Of a DNA stretch of 64,000 nt, positions 33,501 to 44,554 are shown in pieces. The notes under the pieces are model-generated. The model saw only the letters and a program-made list of their open reading frames with translations, did not search any database and was not told where the DNA came from. The translations under genes and the position numbers were made by a program. The stretch is from Trebouxia sp. TZW2008. Taxonomy: Eukaryota; Chlorophyta; Trebouxiophyceae; Trebouxiales; Trebouxiaceae. The stretch lies in the NCBI GenBank assembly GCA_002118135.1, contig BDIU01000195.1, positions 62,001 to 126,000 on the forward strand. Direction: 5' to 3'. The stretch's first letter is position 1; every line of letters starts with the position of its first letter.

Positions 33501-36500
33501 ATGCCTCTTACTTTGGTCACGTCAGGCCTCATGTTCAGGTCCAGTTCCATGGCTGCTATGTCAAATAGAAGTACTAGCCAGCTGCCACTACTGAGGGTCA
33601 GCAATTCTTGGGAGGGCAGGCCTCTTCTGTACATCTGCCCACTGAAGCATTCATTCTGGGTGTTGGCAGAGGCAAGCAGATCCCTGCCAACAGCAAGCCC
33701 AATATATGACCTCAGCCAGTCTGCACTGCTTGTTCTAACCAGACTGTGTTCATGTCTGCAAATTGCTGCGTCACGTGTATTCTACTGAGATGACTTGCTG
33801 CAGCGTGAACAAAGCGATCAGCGGCTCCAGAACAAAAACAGAGAAGCGCACGCTGAAGGTGTCAGAAGCCCGCCCTCTGCTTGAAGAAGCGGAGTCAGAG
33901 CGACTCATCAACCAAGATACAGTAAGCACACTGAGCCTGCACACATCACTACGTGCCACATTGGCACACATCAACTTACCTGCATCACCAGCGCATCAAG
34001 ATGTCCCTACGGTCAAGTGTGCATACTGCCTGATGGCACTTGCCCCAAAGAGCATTCACAAACTCAGCACACCATGTCAGCAAGTTGCTGATTGTCATGA
34101 TCATAGTGAGCACTCCATCCGCTGCATTTGTTCTTCTTTAGCAAACCTCCTCTGTTTGGAGCAGCCTGTCAGGGGCTTCTGCACACAAACATCTGCCAGC
34201 TCAATTGGCTTTAAGCAATTGCATCATGTAGACTGCACAGGCAGAGTGATGCCAGCTAGGTAAAGATGCCACCGACAGCAAGTCGAACTTGCTGTGACCC
34301 AAACAGCAATTCAGGACAACACCGTGGCTGCTGTTTGTGGCAATGATAGAAGAGCAAACAGTGTCAGCAGCGCATTCAGAATGAGTTTTGATTGTGAGGG
34401 ATTTGAGTGCAGGTGCAGAAGGAGGCAGTGCAGTCAGTGGAGCAAGACGGGATGGTCTTCATTGATGAGATTGACAAGATTGTGGTGGGCTCAGAGATGC
34501 GATATGGTAGGTAGCTGCCACCAGGCCATGCATGCAATGTGATGCATGCACCTGCTTCAGCGTTCAACCTGGTGCTTACTGCCTTGATGTTGCACTTGCC
34601 CTGCTGAAGGTTGCATTCAGGGTAGCAATCTTGCTCTGCCTCTATAGGCAGAGCCTCCCATTCTGATGCCAACGGGAACGTACTTGTCTTTTCTTCTGTT
34701 TTCCTCTTGCCACCCAACAACCTCTGGGGCATCCTGCAGGCTTGTCTACAGCAATGCCAGCAGCTCTTCACATCTGTGGCAAACAACATGCCAATGTAGT
34801 CACTGTACAGGAGCAGATGTCAGTTTTGAGGGTTGTCCTGTAATGATTGTGCAGGGGCAGATGCCAGCTCAGAGGGTGTCCAAAGGGATCTGCTGCCCAT
34901 TATTGAGGGCTCAGTGGTGTCCACCAAGTACGGCAATGTCAACACAGATCACATCCTGTTCATCTGCAGCGGGGCCTTCCACTCCTGCAAGCCATCAGAT
35001 ATGCTAGCAGAGCTGCAGGGAAGGCTGCCCATCCGAGTAGAGCTCAAGGGTCTCACGTGAGCGCAACTTGTGTTTGAGAGTCAAAAGGCCACTTGGGCAT
35101 GAGAGTGTCTGTGACACCACCCACAGCTAAGCTGATGCATGTGCCGCACAAAGTTGCACAGAATGTGGACTGTGCAGTTGCTGTTGCAATTTGTGTCAGC
35201 ATGTTTGCTTGTCATGCTTGACTGTCAAGTCACTCACCCTTGAAGCCTCATCCAACTAGAGTTCAAGGGACTTGATTGAGTGCACCTCACGTTGGCTTGC
35301 TCACTTGCCAAGCTCACTTGCCAAGTAAACGAACCTTACCAGTTCAGAGTGTCATTGTGAACAGCATCCCTGGTTGCTTAGGCCTGAGGCCAGGTGCCCA
35401 TTGCTTGACTCAGTTGCCAGTTGCCAAATCACTGCCTGTCTGAGTGGAATGCTTGAGTACCTAAGGCCGTATTTGAGGCCATATGTAAGGCTGTATTCAA
35501 GTAGACAAGGCTTTGCATGCATACCAGATGAGCTGTGCAAGAATGTAGGCTGTTGGCATAGACTGTTGCAGCCTTGACCTGGCATTAGGGCTGACTTGCA
35601 CATCTGGCTATTGCCAATTTAATAATTTGATCAACAGGCTCGTCTTGATGATGGTAGGTGCTAGATGCTTCAGTTGCTAGCAGTATACTGTCTTGTGCAC
35701 ATATAGTGGGTCACTGCTGCATGCAGTGTTTGCTATGGACAGCACCCTGGACCTGGTAGTAAAGGACGCTGCAAAGTAAGAGTGCAATGGCAGGTGCAGC
35801 TTGTGTCATGTTTGAATCATTCTGAGCTTTGACCTTGCATGCATGATGCAGGTCTCACGGCTTCTATAGGACACTGACAGAACCTGAGGACGACCTGATC
35901 TTATGGACTGCATGATGCAGGTCCCATGACTTCCACAGGTTACTGACAGAACCTGAGAAAAACATGATCAAGTTCAGCCCTGATCTTGTTGACTGCATGA
36001 TGCAGGTCTCATGACTTCTATAGGATATTGACAGAACCTGAGAACAACATGATCAAGCAGCAACAGGCTCTGCTTGAGACAGAGGGAGTGGACATGCAGT
36101 TCACTGATGCTGCCATCCGGGAAATCTCACGAGTTGCAGAGGAGGTACATATGCACTGCTTCCACATCAGTGCTTTTGGTAAACATAATTTCCACTTGCA
36201 TCCCAGCACAAGCTGCATTTGCATCTGACCTTGTGACTGAATCAACTAACACGGTGCTTGCTATAAAGCAATTTCACGCCATCTGCAGCTGCACATGATG
36301 ATTTCAATACATACCCTTTGCGCCTGTGTAAGGCTGAGCACATGCGCCATGACTCCTTATCTACATCAACTTTGAGCTGACGTATCAGGCACAATTATCA
36401 TCTTTACACTTTCTGGCATGCAATGCTAGTTGTGTATGACGCAAATTCTGTCTCATGAGGCAGGCTTGTCTTGAGCGTCACAATACACACTCTGATATTC

Positions 36501-37301
36501 AACAAGTGGAAGTCAGACACAACAATGCTGATGTGTTGTGGCAGGTGAACACATCTGTTGACAACATTGGTGCCAGGAGGTTGCATACAGTGCTGGAGCG
36601 GATAGTTGAGGACATCAGCTTTGATGCTCCTGAGAAGGTCAGTATGCATTGCAACACAGACTGTTTAGTTGGTGATCTTGAAGTTTGAAGTGACTTTTCA
36701 AACTGCATTGACGGGCAAGCTTTTGGAAAGACGCCACGTAAACCAGAGAGTGTTTCCCTAAGCTTGCTGCAATCCAAGCCTGGGAAAACACCACATCAGC
36801 CAATTTGAAATGAAATGACTGCCATTTTGCAATGTAGCCCTTATGTAGGCCCTGGTCATCTCCCAGCAAGCATTTTTTGTGCCATCGCTCATTTGACTAT
36901 GCTGCCTGAATGCCTTGCCACTCTCATCATGCTTAATCACATCAGCTGTGGTGCAGTTCCACCCATAATTCCCCCCAACTGCTGGAAGCTGCTGTCGTCC
37001 CTCATGCAAACCGCGCACGATAGTACGAGAAAGCACGCCTAAGAGTACCAGAAACCACGCTCGGGCTGTACAATAGACACAAACAAACAAGTTCATGGCA
37101 AAGAGATTAATTGGAGTTGCTGGAAGCTGCCCAGTCCATTATCCACCTGATGTTCGTGGCATGATTGGTGTCTGATTTGTGCAGGCCAGGGAGCATCAGC
37201 AGGTGGGCCAGCCATTCCAGTATGTTGTGGACAAGAAGGATGTGAAGGAAAGGGTGGGCGAGCTGTTGAAACGTCAAGACTTGTCCAAATATGTACTATA
37301 A
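30521..37301 (+). CDS. HSLU: HslU (ClpY) AAA+ ATPase of the HslVU protease, organelle-targeted
   Basis: Fourteen exons: 30521-30577, 30640-30864, 30966-31037, 31287-31361, 31592-31696, 32117-32236, 32496-32570, 32972-33105, 33804-33921, 34413-34506, 34855-35056, 36006-36144, 36545-36637, 37185-37301; 541 aa. The N-terminus [16 protein letters not shown] is Arg-rich and amphipathic, suggesting a mitochondrial presequence. About 90 extra residues precede the conserved [16 protein letters not shown]. Walker A is GPTGCGKT (about 155-162), the pore region [20 protein letters not shown], Walker [10 protein letters not shown] (about 342-350), sensor regions [11 protein letters not shown] and [12 protein letters not shown]. 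The C-terminus [10 protein letters not shown] keeps the tail that in bacteria docks into and activates HslV. Unfolds substrates for HslV; land plants lack it but several protists and algae keep it. No HslV gene lies in this window. Introns hold ghost copies of exons 11 and 12. Confidence 0.92.
31386..31464. repeat. Short degenerate tandem repeat in HslU intron 4
   Basis: Four units of about 20 bp built on GGCTTGGCA(A/G)TGCATTGA(A)G and diverged forms ending GTGCATCTG. Minor minisatellite. Confidence 0.5.
33355..33430 (+). repeat. SINE-like repeat fragment, copy 2, with GAAT tail
   Basis: GTACGTACCCAGTTGGGCCT followed by GCTGAGCCTGCCCAGC and a (GAAT)n run at about 33403-33419. It is homologous to 9131 and 39441. 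The tail supports a retrotransposed element. It lies within intron 8 of the HslU gene. Confidence 0.55.
34803..34840 (+). repeat. Ghost copy of HslU exon 11 start
   Basis: GTACAGGAGCAGATGTCAGT and the following GAGGGTTGTCC repeat the acceptor and first codons of exon 11 (GTGCAGGGGCAGATGCCAGC at 34849-34868). It lies 48 bp upstream. Confidence 0.7.
35846..35986 (+). repeat. Two ghost copies of HslU exon 12 start
   Basis: Copies at about 35848-35905 and 35916-35980 repeat GATGCAGGTC(T/C)CA(T/C)(G)(A/G)CTTC...ACTGACAGAACCTGAG, the acceptor and first about 60 bases of exon 12 (36006-36144). Both are out of frame or truncated. Together with the real exon they form a triplicate array of roughly 75-bp spacing. 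Confidence 0.82.
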
Positions 37302-37940
37302 TTTCAGACATCACAATGCCTGCAATACGTGGCGCACTTCTAATGCATGGGTGCCAATCTGGCAGACAAACAGGCAGTGTGTGCATTCTGTGTTACAGAA
37401 AAGCACACGCACAGCAAGTCGACAATTTGGAAGGTCACAGTGTTGCTGAATTGCCAAACATGCGCAGCCAAGCTTTCAGGCAGCAAATAGGCTTGCTGGG
37501 CATCATGGTCATCATCAGCAGACTTGTCTGCATATGTGAAGAGTGCAAACAAAGCCAAGCTCCTGATTCAGGTGCAAGCAAGCATCGCTAGCTTTACAAC
37601 ATGCACATGGGCGAAGACCAGTTCCTGCTGTAGCCACCATCTGCAATGATCCGAATGTCACGAGATGGTAGTACTACTAGTTCAGAAGCTCAGGAATTTC
37701 TTCAATCGACGTGCCGCTGCTGTCGTGACTGCGGGATGAAATGATATGACCGTATCAGACAACGGGGGAGTACAAATTATCCACTAATCATTTTTGCTTA
37801 CTTTCGTCAGGGCCAATATTGGCCATGGGTGCCTAGGCCTGTGGTCAATCAGATCAGCTCCTGCATCACCCAGCGCGCAGAGCGAGTCCCCACCTCAGCT
37901 GTCACCTTGACATCAGCTGCAGCTTCAGCTCACAGCAGGT
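37302..37940. other. Spacer between HslU and the BTB gene
   Basis: About 640 bp with the HslU 3' UTR and the upstream part of the BTB locus. A frame at 37829-37940 (RPVVNQISSCITQRAERV) runs into the BTB ATG after a possible splice site, and could be a 5' coding exon of that gene. Confidence 0.4.
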
Positions 37941-38706
37941 ATGACCACGCACCGCTACATGCACGGGTTACCAGAGGCTGCCAAACAATCAGCGGACGTG
38001 CTGCTCATCCGATGGCATCGTGGAGAAACAGGAGCTGCCTGCTCACCAGTTTCCGCTAGCTGCCAACTGCGAAGTCTTTGCCAGCATGCTGCTGGAGGCA
38101 GCGGCCAATGACGACCGAAGCTCCCAGGCAGGCGGCAGGCTACGCATACCGCTGCCGGGAGACAGGATTCCACACGTTGTTGCAGCGCTGGGTTACATGT
38201 ACAGAAGCACTGTATGTGGTGGTGCCAGACCCACACCACCGTCTTGCATGCAAGAGACCATGGGCTTGGCGAGATTTGGGCACAAGTAGTCGTCAAAGGG
38301 GTTCTGCACCATCTCTGAAGACTATCTTGTTGAGCGGGTACAGGCTGAGCCAAGTCTGTTGTCTGACACAATCAAGCTTGCAAGCTGTATTGAGTTAGCA
38401 GAAGATTGCAAGATGCAGAGGCTGCTGGCACATTGTGAGCTGTACATGATACAGAATCCTAATGAGGAGCTTTGGCTGCAAATTGTTGCAAACAGCCAGA
38501 AAATTAGCAAACAAAGCCTTCTGAGGGTTCTACGAGGCCTGGCTTACAGCGCACAGGACCACTATGACAACACAAAAGATCCCAAAATTTCTGTGTTATT
38601 TGGCCATCAGCATCCACAACTTCAACAAAGAAACAAGCATGTCTCAATATTCCGCCCGCAGCTTGACATTGCAACATTGATGGAATGGCAGCAATCTTCA
38701 GCATGA
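37941..38706 (+). pseudogene. BTB/POZ-domain gene, apparently broken
   Basis: From ATG 37941 the frame reads MTTHRYMHGLPEAAKQSADVLL. A BTB fold then continues in another frame (SDGIVEKQELPAHQFPLAAN, CEVFASMLLEAA, PGDRIPHVVAALGYMYRS), so one extra base near 38005 breaks the frame. Further on, GLARFGHK runs into an in-frame TAG at 38287-38289. The same frame then carries on as SSKGFCTISEDYLVERVQ and a long C-terminal part (LASCIELAEDCKMQRLLAHC, ending QQSSA) to 38706. BTB proteins usually act as Cullin-3 ubiquitin ligase adaptors. A frameshift plus a nonsense codon suggests a pseudogene. Assembly error or unusual introns around both points are the alternatives. Confidence 0.5.
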
Positions 38707-39099
38707 CGGTTCATTGTCAGATGACACGGAGCAGACAATGTAGATAAATGTTTGGCAGCACAACATGTTTCTGAGGATCAGCTTGTGAGGTGACAAGGTA
38801 GCAGTCTATGCTGCATAGGACCTTGCATGTGAACAAGGTACATGAGCACAAAGTCTGAAGCATTTGAGACCTTGCTTATGATATAGCTACCAAGCCACAT
38901 AAAGCTGCTCTGTTTTGCCACAGAGCACGCAGATTTAGTCTGAGATTCTGTCTGCAAGGCTGAGTGCCCAAATACAACATGCAGCTGGGCTCAAGGATTA
39001 TTGCATTGCTGCCGCACAGACGTTGATTGAACTAAGATCTTGATGTACAGTACAATACAAGAACAAGGTGTGCACACATCTGCATAAACTAACTGCCCG

Positions 39100-42000
39100 T
39101 CATTTGCCCTTGATAGATCTGAATCCACTATACTCTGAAAAATAAGACTCTGTGCCGCTACGCTGGGCGTCTTCCTGCTGAGCTTGCAAAAGAGGATTTG
39201 TCAGCTCAATGCCCTGCAAGAATACATCACGACTTACATCAGCAATTCAGTGCATGCTATGCATGCCAGTCAAGGTCTAGCACTGCCATTTGACATGATG
39301 TGGCTGCTGTAATACATGCTGCTTTGGCAAACAAAATAGCATGATTTGAAAGTCAACATATTGCAAGTCCTGATATGCTTGAGGGAGGTAACAGCACCAA
39401 AGAATACCTGGCATGTCACATGCAGGCAGTTTGATTGCTCCAGTACATACCTAGCTGGACCTGCTGAGCCTGTGTAGCGTTTTCAATGATTTGAATCAAC
39501 GATTTGACCGATTGATTGACTGATAAAATGAAGGTGCGAACGAGCGAATGAATGCAGCCAGGCTGCTGAGACTGACCTGCACAGGCGTGAAGGCCAGCGA
39601 GGATGACAAGCCAGAAGTGGCAGCCCCGCTTGCTGAGCCATACAGGCGCTTGCCAAACTTCTTCTGTGACTTGGCAGTCAGCTTCTGTTTCTGCTGCTGT
39701 GCTTGTATGCGCAACCTGCGTAACAAACCAGTAAAGAAAACCTGTCGCCCAAATATAACATGAGGCCCATTGATTGGCTTTCTGAACCCAAGAGCTAAAA
39801 GTCTGTACACCCAGTGTGGCAGAGTGAGCGTGGTGTATGTTTGGGCCCATAGATTGTATAGCACGCCAAGTAATGGTCGCTATTTTACAACCTACAGCCC
39901 ACATGCACAACAGCTCATTGTTAACAGTGCAGCAGCAAGCAGTCAAAACAGCCATGACCGCATGTTCTGAGAGACCTGTCTGTGTGCCCCTCAAGCGCAC
40001 TTTTTGTCAAGCAAGCATGCCAAGACCACAACATATGCATTGCATGTTTGTGGACCCTTGGAATGCAAGCAACAACACTCCATGTCAATCAGGCATGGCA
40101 AGGCTACTACATATACATTACATGGTCCGGCAAAGGACAGAGCATGATCTGTGCTGCTCACCTGCCAGAGCCCTCTTTGCCTAAGGTCCCCAGCCCAATG
40201 GTGTCTTCACCATCTATGTACTCCTCTTCAGCTTGATTGAAGTTCATCCTGCGTACCATCACAGCGTTTGGCACTGCATTGCTTCATGTTGAGGAACCCT
40301 GCCTTGCACACACACTCTTTGCGCAGAATTGCAGGGGATAACTGCCGTACAGACAGACGTCACGGGAAGCACAATATAATGGCCTGCCATGAAGCAGGTC
40401 AAGCAAGAGAAACATGCAGAACCTCAAGAATTGTAATATTGCAACTGCAACAATACACGGCAGGAAGGCAGGGGGCAGGCAGGCAGGCATAGCATTGAAA
40501 TGCATGCAGACAGACTGGCTGTCAGCACTGTGAAGAATTCAAGACAGACATTTCAGAAGGCACAACAACAAAGCTGGTTTATGAGGATTATGTACAGACA
40601 GCTCTTGAAACTATTCTTGAAAACTATTCTGGCCCGGCAGCGGTGGTGAAGGTACATCAGGCAAGTGTCACATTTGATCTGAAGTCTAGATGCGCTGTCA
40701 GCAGCTGACAGTGAGCAGGTTGTCACAATCACACCTGTTGGCAGCCTTGCGCATGTCAGTGAGGCCATATCGCTCCTTCATCTTTCTGAATCTGCGCCCG
40801 CCTCGTCGCTTCTTGGGCTCCAAGTCGGGCACTGGCAACACCTTATGTTGCTTGGCAGGTGCAGGCTCCTGCCACTTCTCTACCTTCTTCTTCATGTCAG
40901 CCTGAAGCACCAGTGGCAACCATTTGAACATTTGCGAGGAGCCCATGTTGCCATAGTGACAATGTCAACATAGTTGTAATAGACTAGGCCCTGCCTCAGT
41001 GAGTGTGCGTCTCAGCACAAGTTGGTTTTCTTGGAATAGCACTCAAGCTCTGCAAGCATCTCAACACCTTAGAACAGTGCAGACTCTACCTTGACACGCC
41101 AAGAAGATGGTTCGCTGCGTAGAGCAAGATGTCAGTGCTGCAGCTTTGCAAAGCAGCAGAAACAGCACACATCGCACAACAACAGCATTCTCTGTGCAGT
41201 CTTGTGTGCAGCAGGTGTATTAGCTTATCAGAGATGCAGGACTGACTTGAAGGGTTTCCGGCATACACTCTAGTCTGTGCAGCTCCACTCTACAGTGTTC
41301 TATCTCTATAGCGACTGCTTTACTTACCAAGATATTTGTCCTTATATATATTGTCCTTGCTCAGAGATGCGCTGCAGTCAAGATGGGGACAAACTGCATC
41401 TAATCTGCAGCGGCATCTCTGAGCAAGGACGATTCGATATAAAGACATTTATCTTGGTGAGCGAAGCAGTTTGCATCCCAGTTTCCTTGTCCTTACATCG
41501 AGAATGCCCTTACATAGCATGTCCCTGCGAGGAGAAGTTCCTGTACAACACATCAGAGCGGCACACTGACCTTCATGGCTTCTCCTGCTTGGCCAGAAGG
41601 GTCTTGACCATATGCATCCATGCGTGCCAGCAAGGTGCACTTGGCTCCCACCATTCTGCTGGCCTTGGCCCGCAAGCCTGGAGGTGTTTGCTGGATGACG
41701 TCGCTGTTGAATATGAAGCCCTGGTGAGGCTGTGCTGTTGCTGTTGAAAAGCCAGCAAGCGTTTTTCGCTTTGCTCCCAGCACCTGCATAGCCCCACCAG
41801 CTGAGGCTTGATGTTGAGCTCAGAGCACTACAGGAAAGCTCTTTCTTTACGACAGCAGAAGCCGCATTCTGCATACAAGGTTCTGCACATTGCTTACAGC
41901 ACAATACATGTCTGCTGTGCTTTGCGACTTATGGACAAAACAAGAGGCGTGCCCATTACTGACATGTTGCAGCCGCAATGAAACGCATTCTACAGGGTGC

Positions 42001-43706
42001 AGGATTATACGTGCCCATTGACAGTTTCATCGTGACCTGACACTGAGCAACCAAAACAGAGTGTTGCAAGCTCACCTGTACATTGCAGGCTGGCATCTTT
42101 GATAGATTGATGAGGCCACCAGCCACACCCATCAGCCTGGCTGCCACCTCTGTGCCAACAGCAGTGGACAGATTGGGCGCAATCTTGTGCATTTTCTGCT
42201 GCACCAACTGCAAGATGAGTGCTTTGTCCTCATCTAGCTGCAGCGCAACTGTTGCAGCATCTAGCACTTTCTGCAGCGCTTCTGCAGCCAGAGGCTGCCC
42301 TGAAGTGGTCGAGGCAGTCACAGATACAACCATGATGGTCGCTTGCGGCAAGACATCATCCAAGTTGACCATGGTCAAGTCCATCTCATTGCCTGCAAAC
42401 ACAAAGTGTCAATGCACACAGTTGACTGACTGATGGATTCACACCTGTGCCCGTGCGAACACGAGGTGGGTGGCAAGTATGCCTCACCCTGTTTCACAGC
42501 AGGCTTACGCACCCAGAGGCGGGAATGCGCAGCATGCACAGCTGAAGCAGCATGCAAAGCAAGCAGTAAGGAGTGGGAGTAGGCAAACCAGCCTCAAGAG
42601 CTGTGCATGCCAGCCCTCACCAGACATCGCGGGGAGGAGATGTAGAAGATGCATACCTATTGCCTGTACCACTCTGGCATAGTCAATGGGGTGGTGCACA
42701 AGCGACTCCAGCTCAGGAAACTTCAGCCTGTATTTATCCCGCATGAAATTGTGAATGATCCCTATCTCATTGTCAATGTCAACAGCTAGCTGGTTGCAGT
42801 CCACCAGCAGCCTATAAGTGGGATCCTCCTCTGACGGACCTGTCCAGACTCTGTCATTCTCTTCTTTGCCAGCCAAAGCATCCTTGACTCTCTACACAAC
42901 AACAAGCAAAGGTTCATCAGCTTGAGTTTGACACAACAACAAGCAAAGGTTTTGAACTTGGACTGCACACGGCAACAAGCAAAGGTTCATCAGCTTGGAC
43001 TGTACACAAGAACAAACAAACATGTATCAGCTTGGACAAGAGCAGCGTATAGGCACCACTATTTGTCATGCTATTGTAAGGTGAGAGCCCCAGGTTTTGC
43101 TCATTCACAAGGTCTGGACTACATTGCCACAACAGGGCACATAGCTCGCAAATTGATTACCACTAAGCATTCAACAAACGCATCTACCCAATGCAAGTGC
43201 AAAAGGTGCCAGTCATTGACTGTGTCAGGTTAGTGTCAAGATATCATGTAAGTGTAATAAGCAGGTTACGGCACAGAGTTGTAGGCTGCCCCAGAGCCTT
43301 GAAGCACTACAGTCATTTAAAGCTGTAGCAATCTCTTTAGCTCCCAACATGTCAAGGCTCAACTGATCACCAGTTGCAATGTTTGCACCAGGTTGCTACC
43401 TGGTGCGCAACATCATGCTGAAAGACGTGCTTTGGAAGCAGAGACAGGCTCACCTGCATGATGTCCTTATACCGATCGCTGGCTTGCAGATGCGCCACAG
43501 CCTCCAAGCTATCGTAGTTCAAGTTCTCAATGTCATCCACGGCCATCTGTTGCGAATACTTCGTCAGTTTTGCCAGGAGCACACCGGATGCACACTAAAC
43601 CCACCTGGTCTGCCTCTTCCTCCTCCTGTTCATCATTTTGCTCGTGATCGCTTGCGTCAGAAAGGTCGTCTAAGTCTGCTAGGAACGACTCTGCGAGCGT
43701 GCTCAT
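39100..43706 (-). CDS. PRPF31: PRP31 (PRPF31), U4/U6 snRNP splicing factor
   Basis: Nine exons: 43605-43706, 43454-43546, 42657-42891, 42076-42392, 41571-41783, 40735-40901, 40162-40248, 39577-39715, 39100-39213; 488 aa, close to the human length. The N-terminus MSTLAESFLADLDDLSD is acidic. The NOSIC/coiled-coil part includes DRYKDIMQ and LLVDCNQLAVDIDNEI. The Nop domain has RDKYRLKFPELESLVHHP, VVSVTASTTSG and APNLSTAVGTEVAARLMG, then GGLINLSKMPACNVQ and VLGAKRKTLAGFS, the RNA/15.5K-binding face. The C-terminal PRP31 domain has KKRRGGRRFRKMKERYGLT and ends EYSGFRSIKGK. It tethers U4 snRNA to the U5 snRNP in the nucleus. Intron 1 is only 58 bp. The gene is divergent from NEMF across a MITE. 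Confidence 0.93.
39441..39545 (+). repeat. SINE-like repeat fragment, copy 3
   Basis: GTACATACCTAGCTGGACCT followed by GCTGAGCCTGTGTAGC, then a run of degenerate GATT/GAAT units to about 39545. It matches the copies at 9131 and 33355. It lies in the last intron of PRP31. Confidence 0.52.
41291..41535. mobile_element. pogo-like MITE, copy B, forming a long hairpin
   Basis: Begins TACAGTGTTCTATCTCTATA, close to copy D. Arms 41314-41377 and 41405-41470 are inverted copies of each other (about 65 bp, roughly 85% pairing, for example TTGTCCTTGCTCAGAGATGC against GCATCTCTGAGCAAGGACGA). The family blocks TTGTCCTTACATCGAGA and TGCCCTTACATAG follow. It lies between PRP31 exons, ending close to exon 5. 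Confidence 0.65.
42892..43040. repeat. 37-bp minisatellite in PRP31 intron 2
   Basis: About four units with the core CAACAAGCAAAGGTTCATCA and a following GCTTGGACTG(T/C)ACAC. The array begins right at the intron 3' end, abutting exon 3 at 42891. Confidence 0.72.
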
Positions 43707-44554
43707 ATTGTATTGTTACTGTCAGGGATCAGCAGTATGTCGCTGAGGCTTTGCCAATACAGTGCAGCACACAAAACACAGTCTATTCACAAGTCAATCG
43801 CAGAAGAGTCGGTCATGGGCAGAGCAGCGGGTGCAGACGCGAACCGCATACCTGTATGCAGAACCCCTGCGTTAAAACACACCGGATCCCAAAACCCTCT
43901 GTTGCAAAACGCAAAAACACCCTAAAACCCTAAACCCTATAGCCACCCTAACTCCCCTAACAAAATTGAAAATTCAAAATTTTCTAGGGTTTTGCAAAAC
44001 CCTGCGCGCTCAGATCCGGTGTGTATTAACGTCAGGGTATGCCGAAGGTGCGAGCGAGGCCTCCTAGGTCATCAAAATTTATATTTCGCAACCCTAAGAC
44101 AGACTTATGCCAAGGTGCTCCACTGACAGCAACGTTGAGCCTGTACACTTGCGCTGTCTTGCTGGCCTGGCGGTCTTGAATGCAGTCATTGATGCATGCA
44201 CGCTCGCAAATCCTCTGCTTGGGCAGATTCACAAATTGGTGATCATGATGTCAAATTCTCAACAAAATTGTGGTCAGCCACTCGCATACTCGTATTTTGC
44301 TTTGCTGACATATATGTCAGTATATACTTCTGCAATACATTGCAAGCAGCAGCCCTGTGCACCTTTGGACCTTTGCCCTTTTGACTGGACATATACTGCG
44401 GGCAAGTGTCACCTCCATTGCAGTCTGCAGAATTCATTTGGAAATTTTGATTCCCACCACCGTGTGCAACTGTGACTGCTTGTGTGTGTGCTGTAACTAG
44501 CGCCATCTAGGCACATCGCACTGCCCTGGGATCCTTCAAACTACATCCGTGAAT
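43707..44554. other. Divergent spacer between PRP31 and NEMF
   Basis: About 850 bp holding both promoters, interrupted by the MITE at 43872-44029. A second lone terminus-like CACACCGGATG occurs inside PRP31 intron 1 (about 43581). No ORF with family features. Confidence 0.45.
43872..44029. mobile_element. TTAA-flanked MITE with telomere-like interior
   Basis: TTAA at 43872-43875 and again at 44026-44029 flank an element whose ends are exact 12-bp inverted repeats (ACACACCGGATC and GATCCGGTGTGT). The inner part carries CCCTAAAACCCTAAACCCTA and, inverted, TAGGGTTTTGCAAAACCC. The interior thus partly folds on itself and resembles plant-type telomere repeats. TTAA target duplication is the mark of piggyBac-type insertion. 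No transposase is present. It sits in the PRP31-NEMF divergent promoter, 166 bp from the PRP31 start. Confidence 0.7.

Noticed and set aside
39416..40000. 194-codon minus-strand frame
   Set aside because: It reads through PRP31 exon 8 and its flanking introns. Only 39577-39715 is coding, in a frame fixed by neighbouring exons.
43920..43945. Chromosome end or internal telomere
   Set aside because: Only about three CCCTAAA-like units, enclosed by inverted ends and TTAA; better explained as the interior of a MITE.
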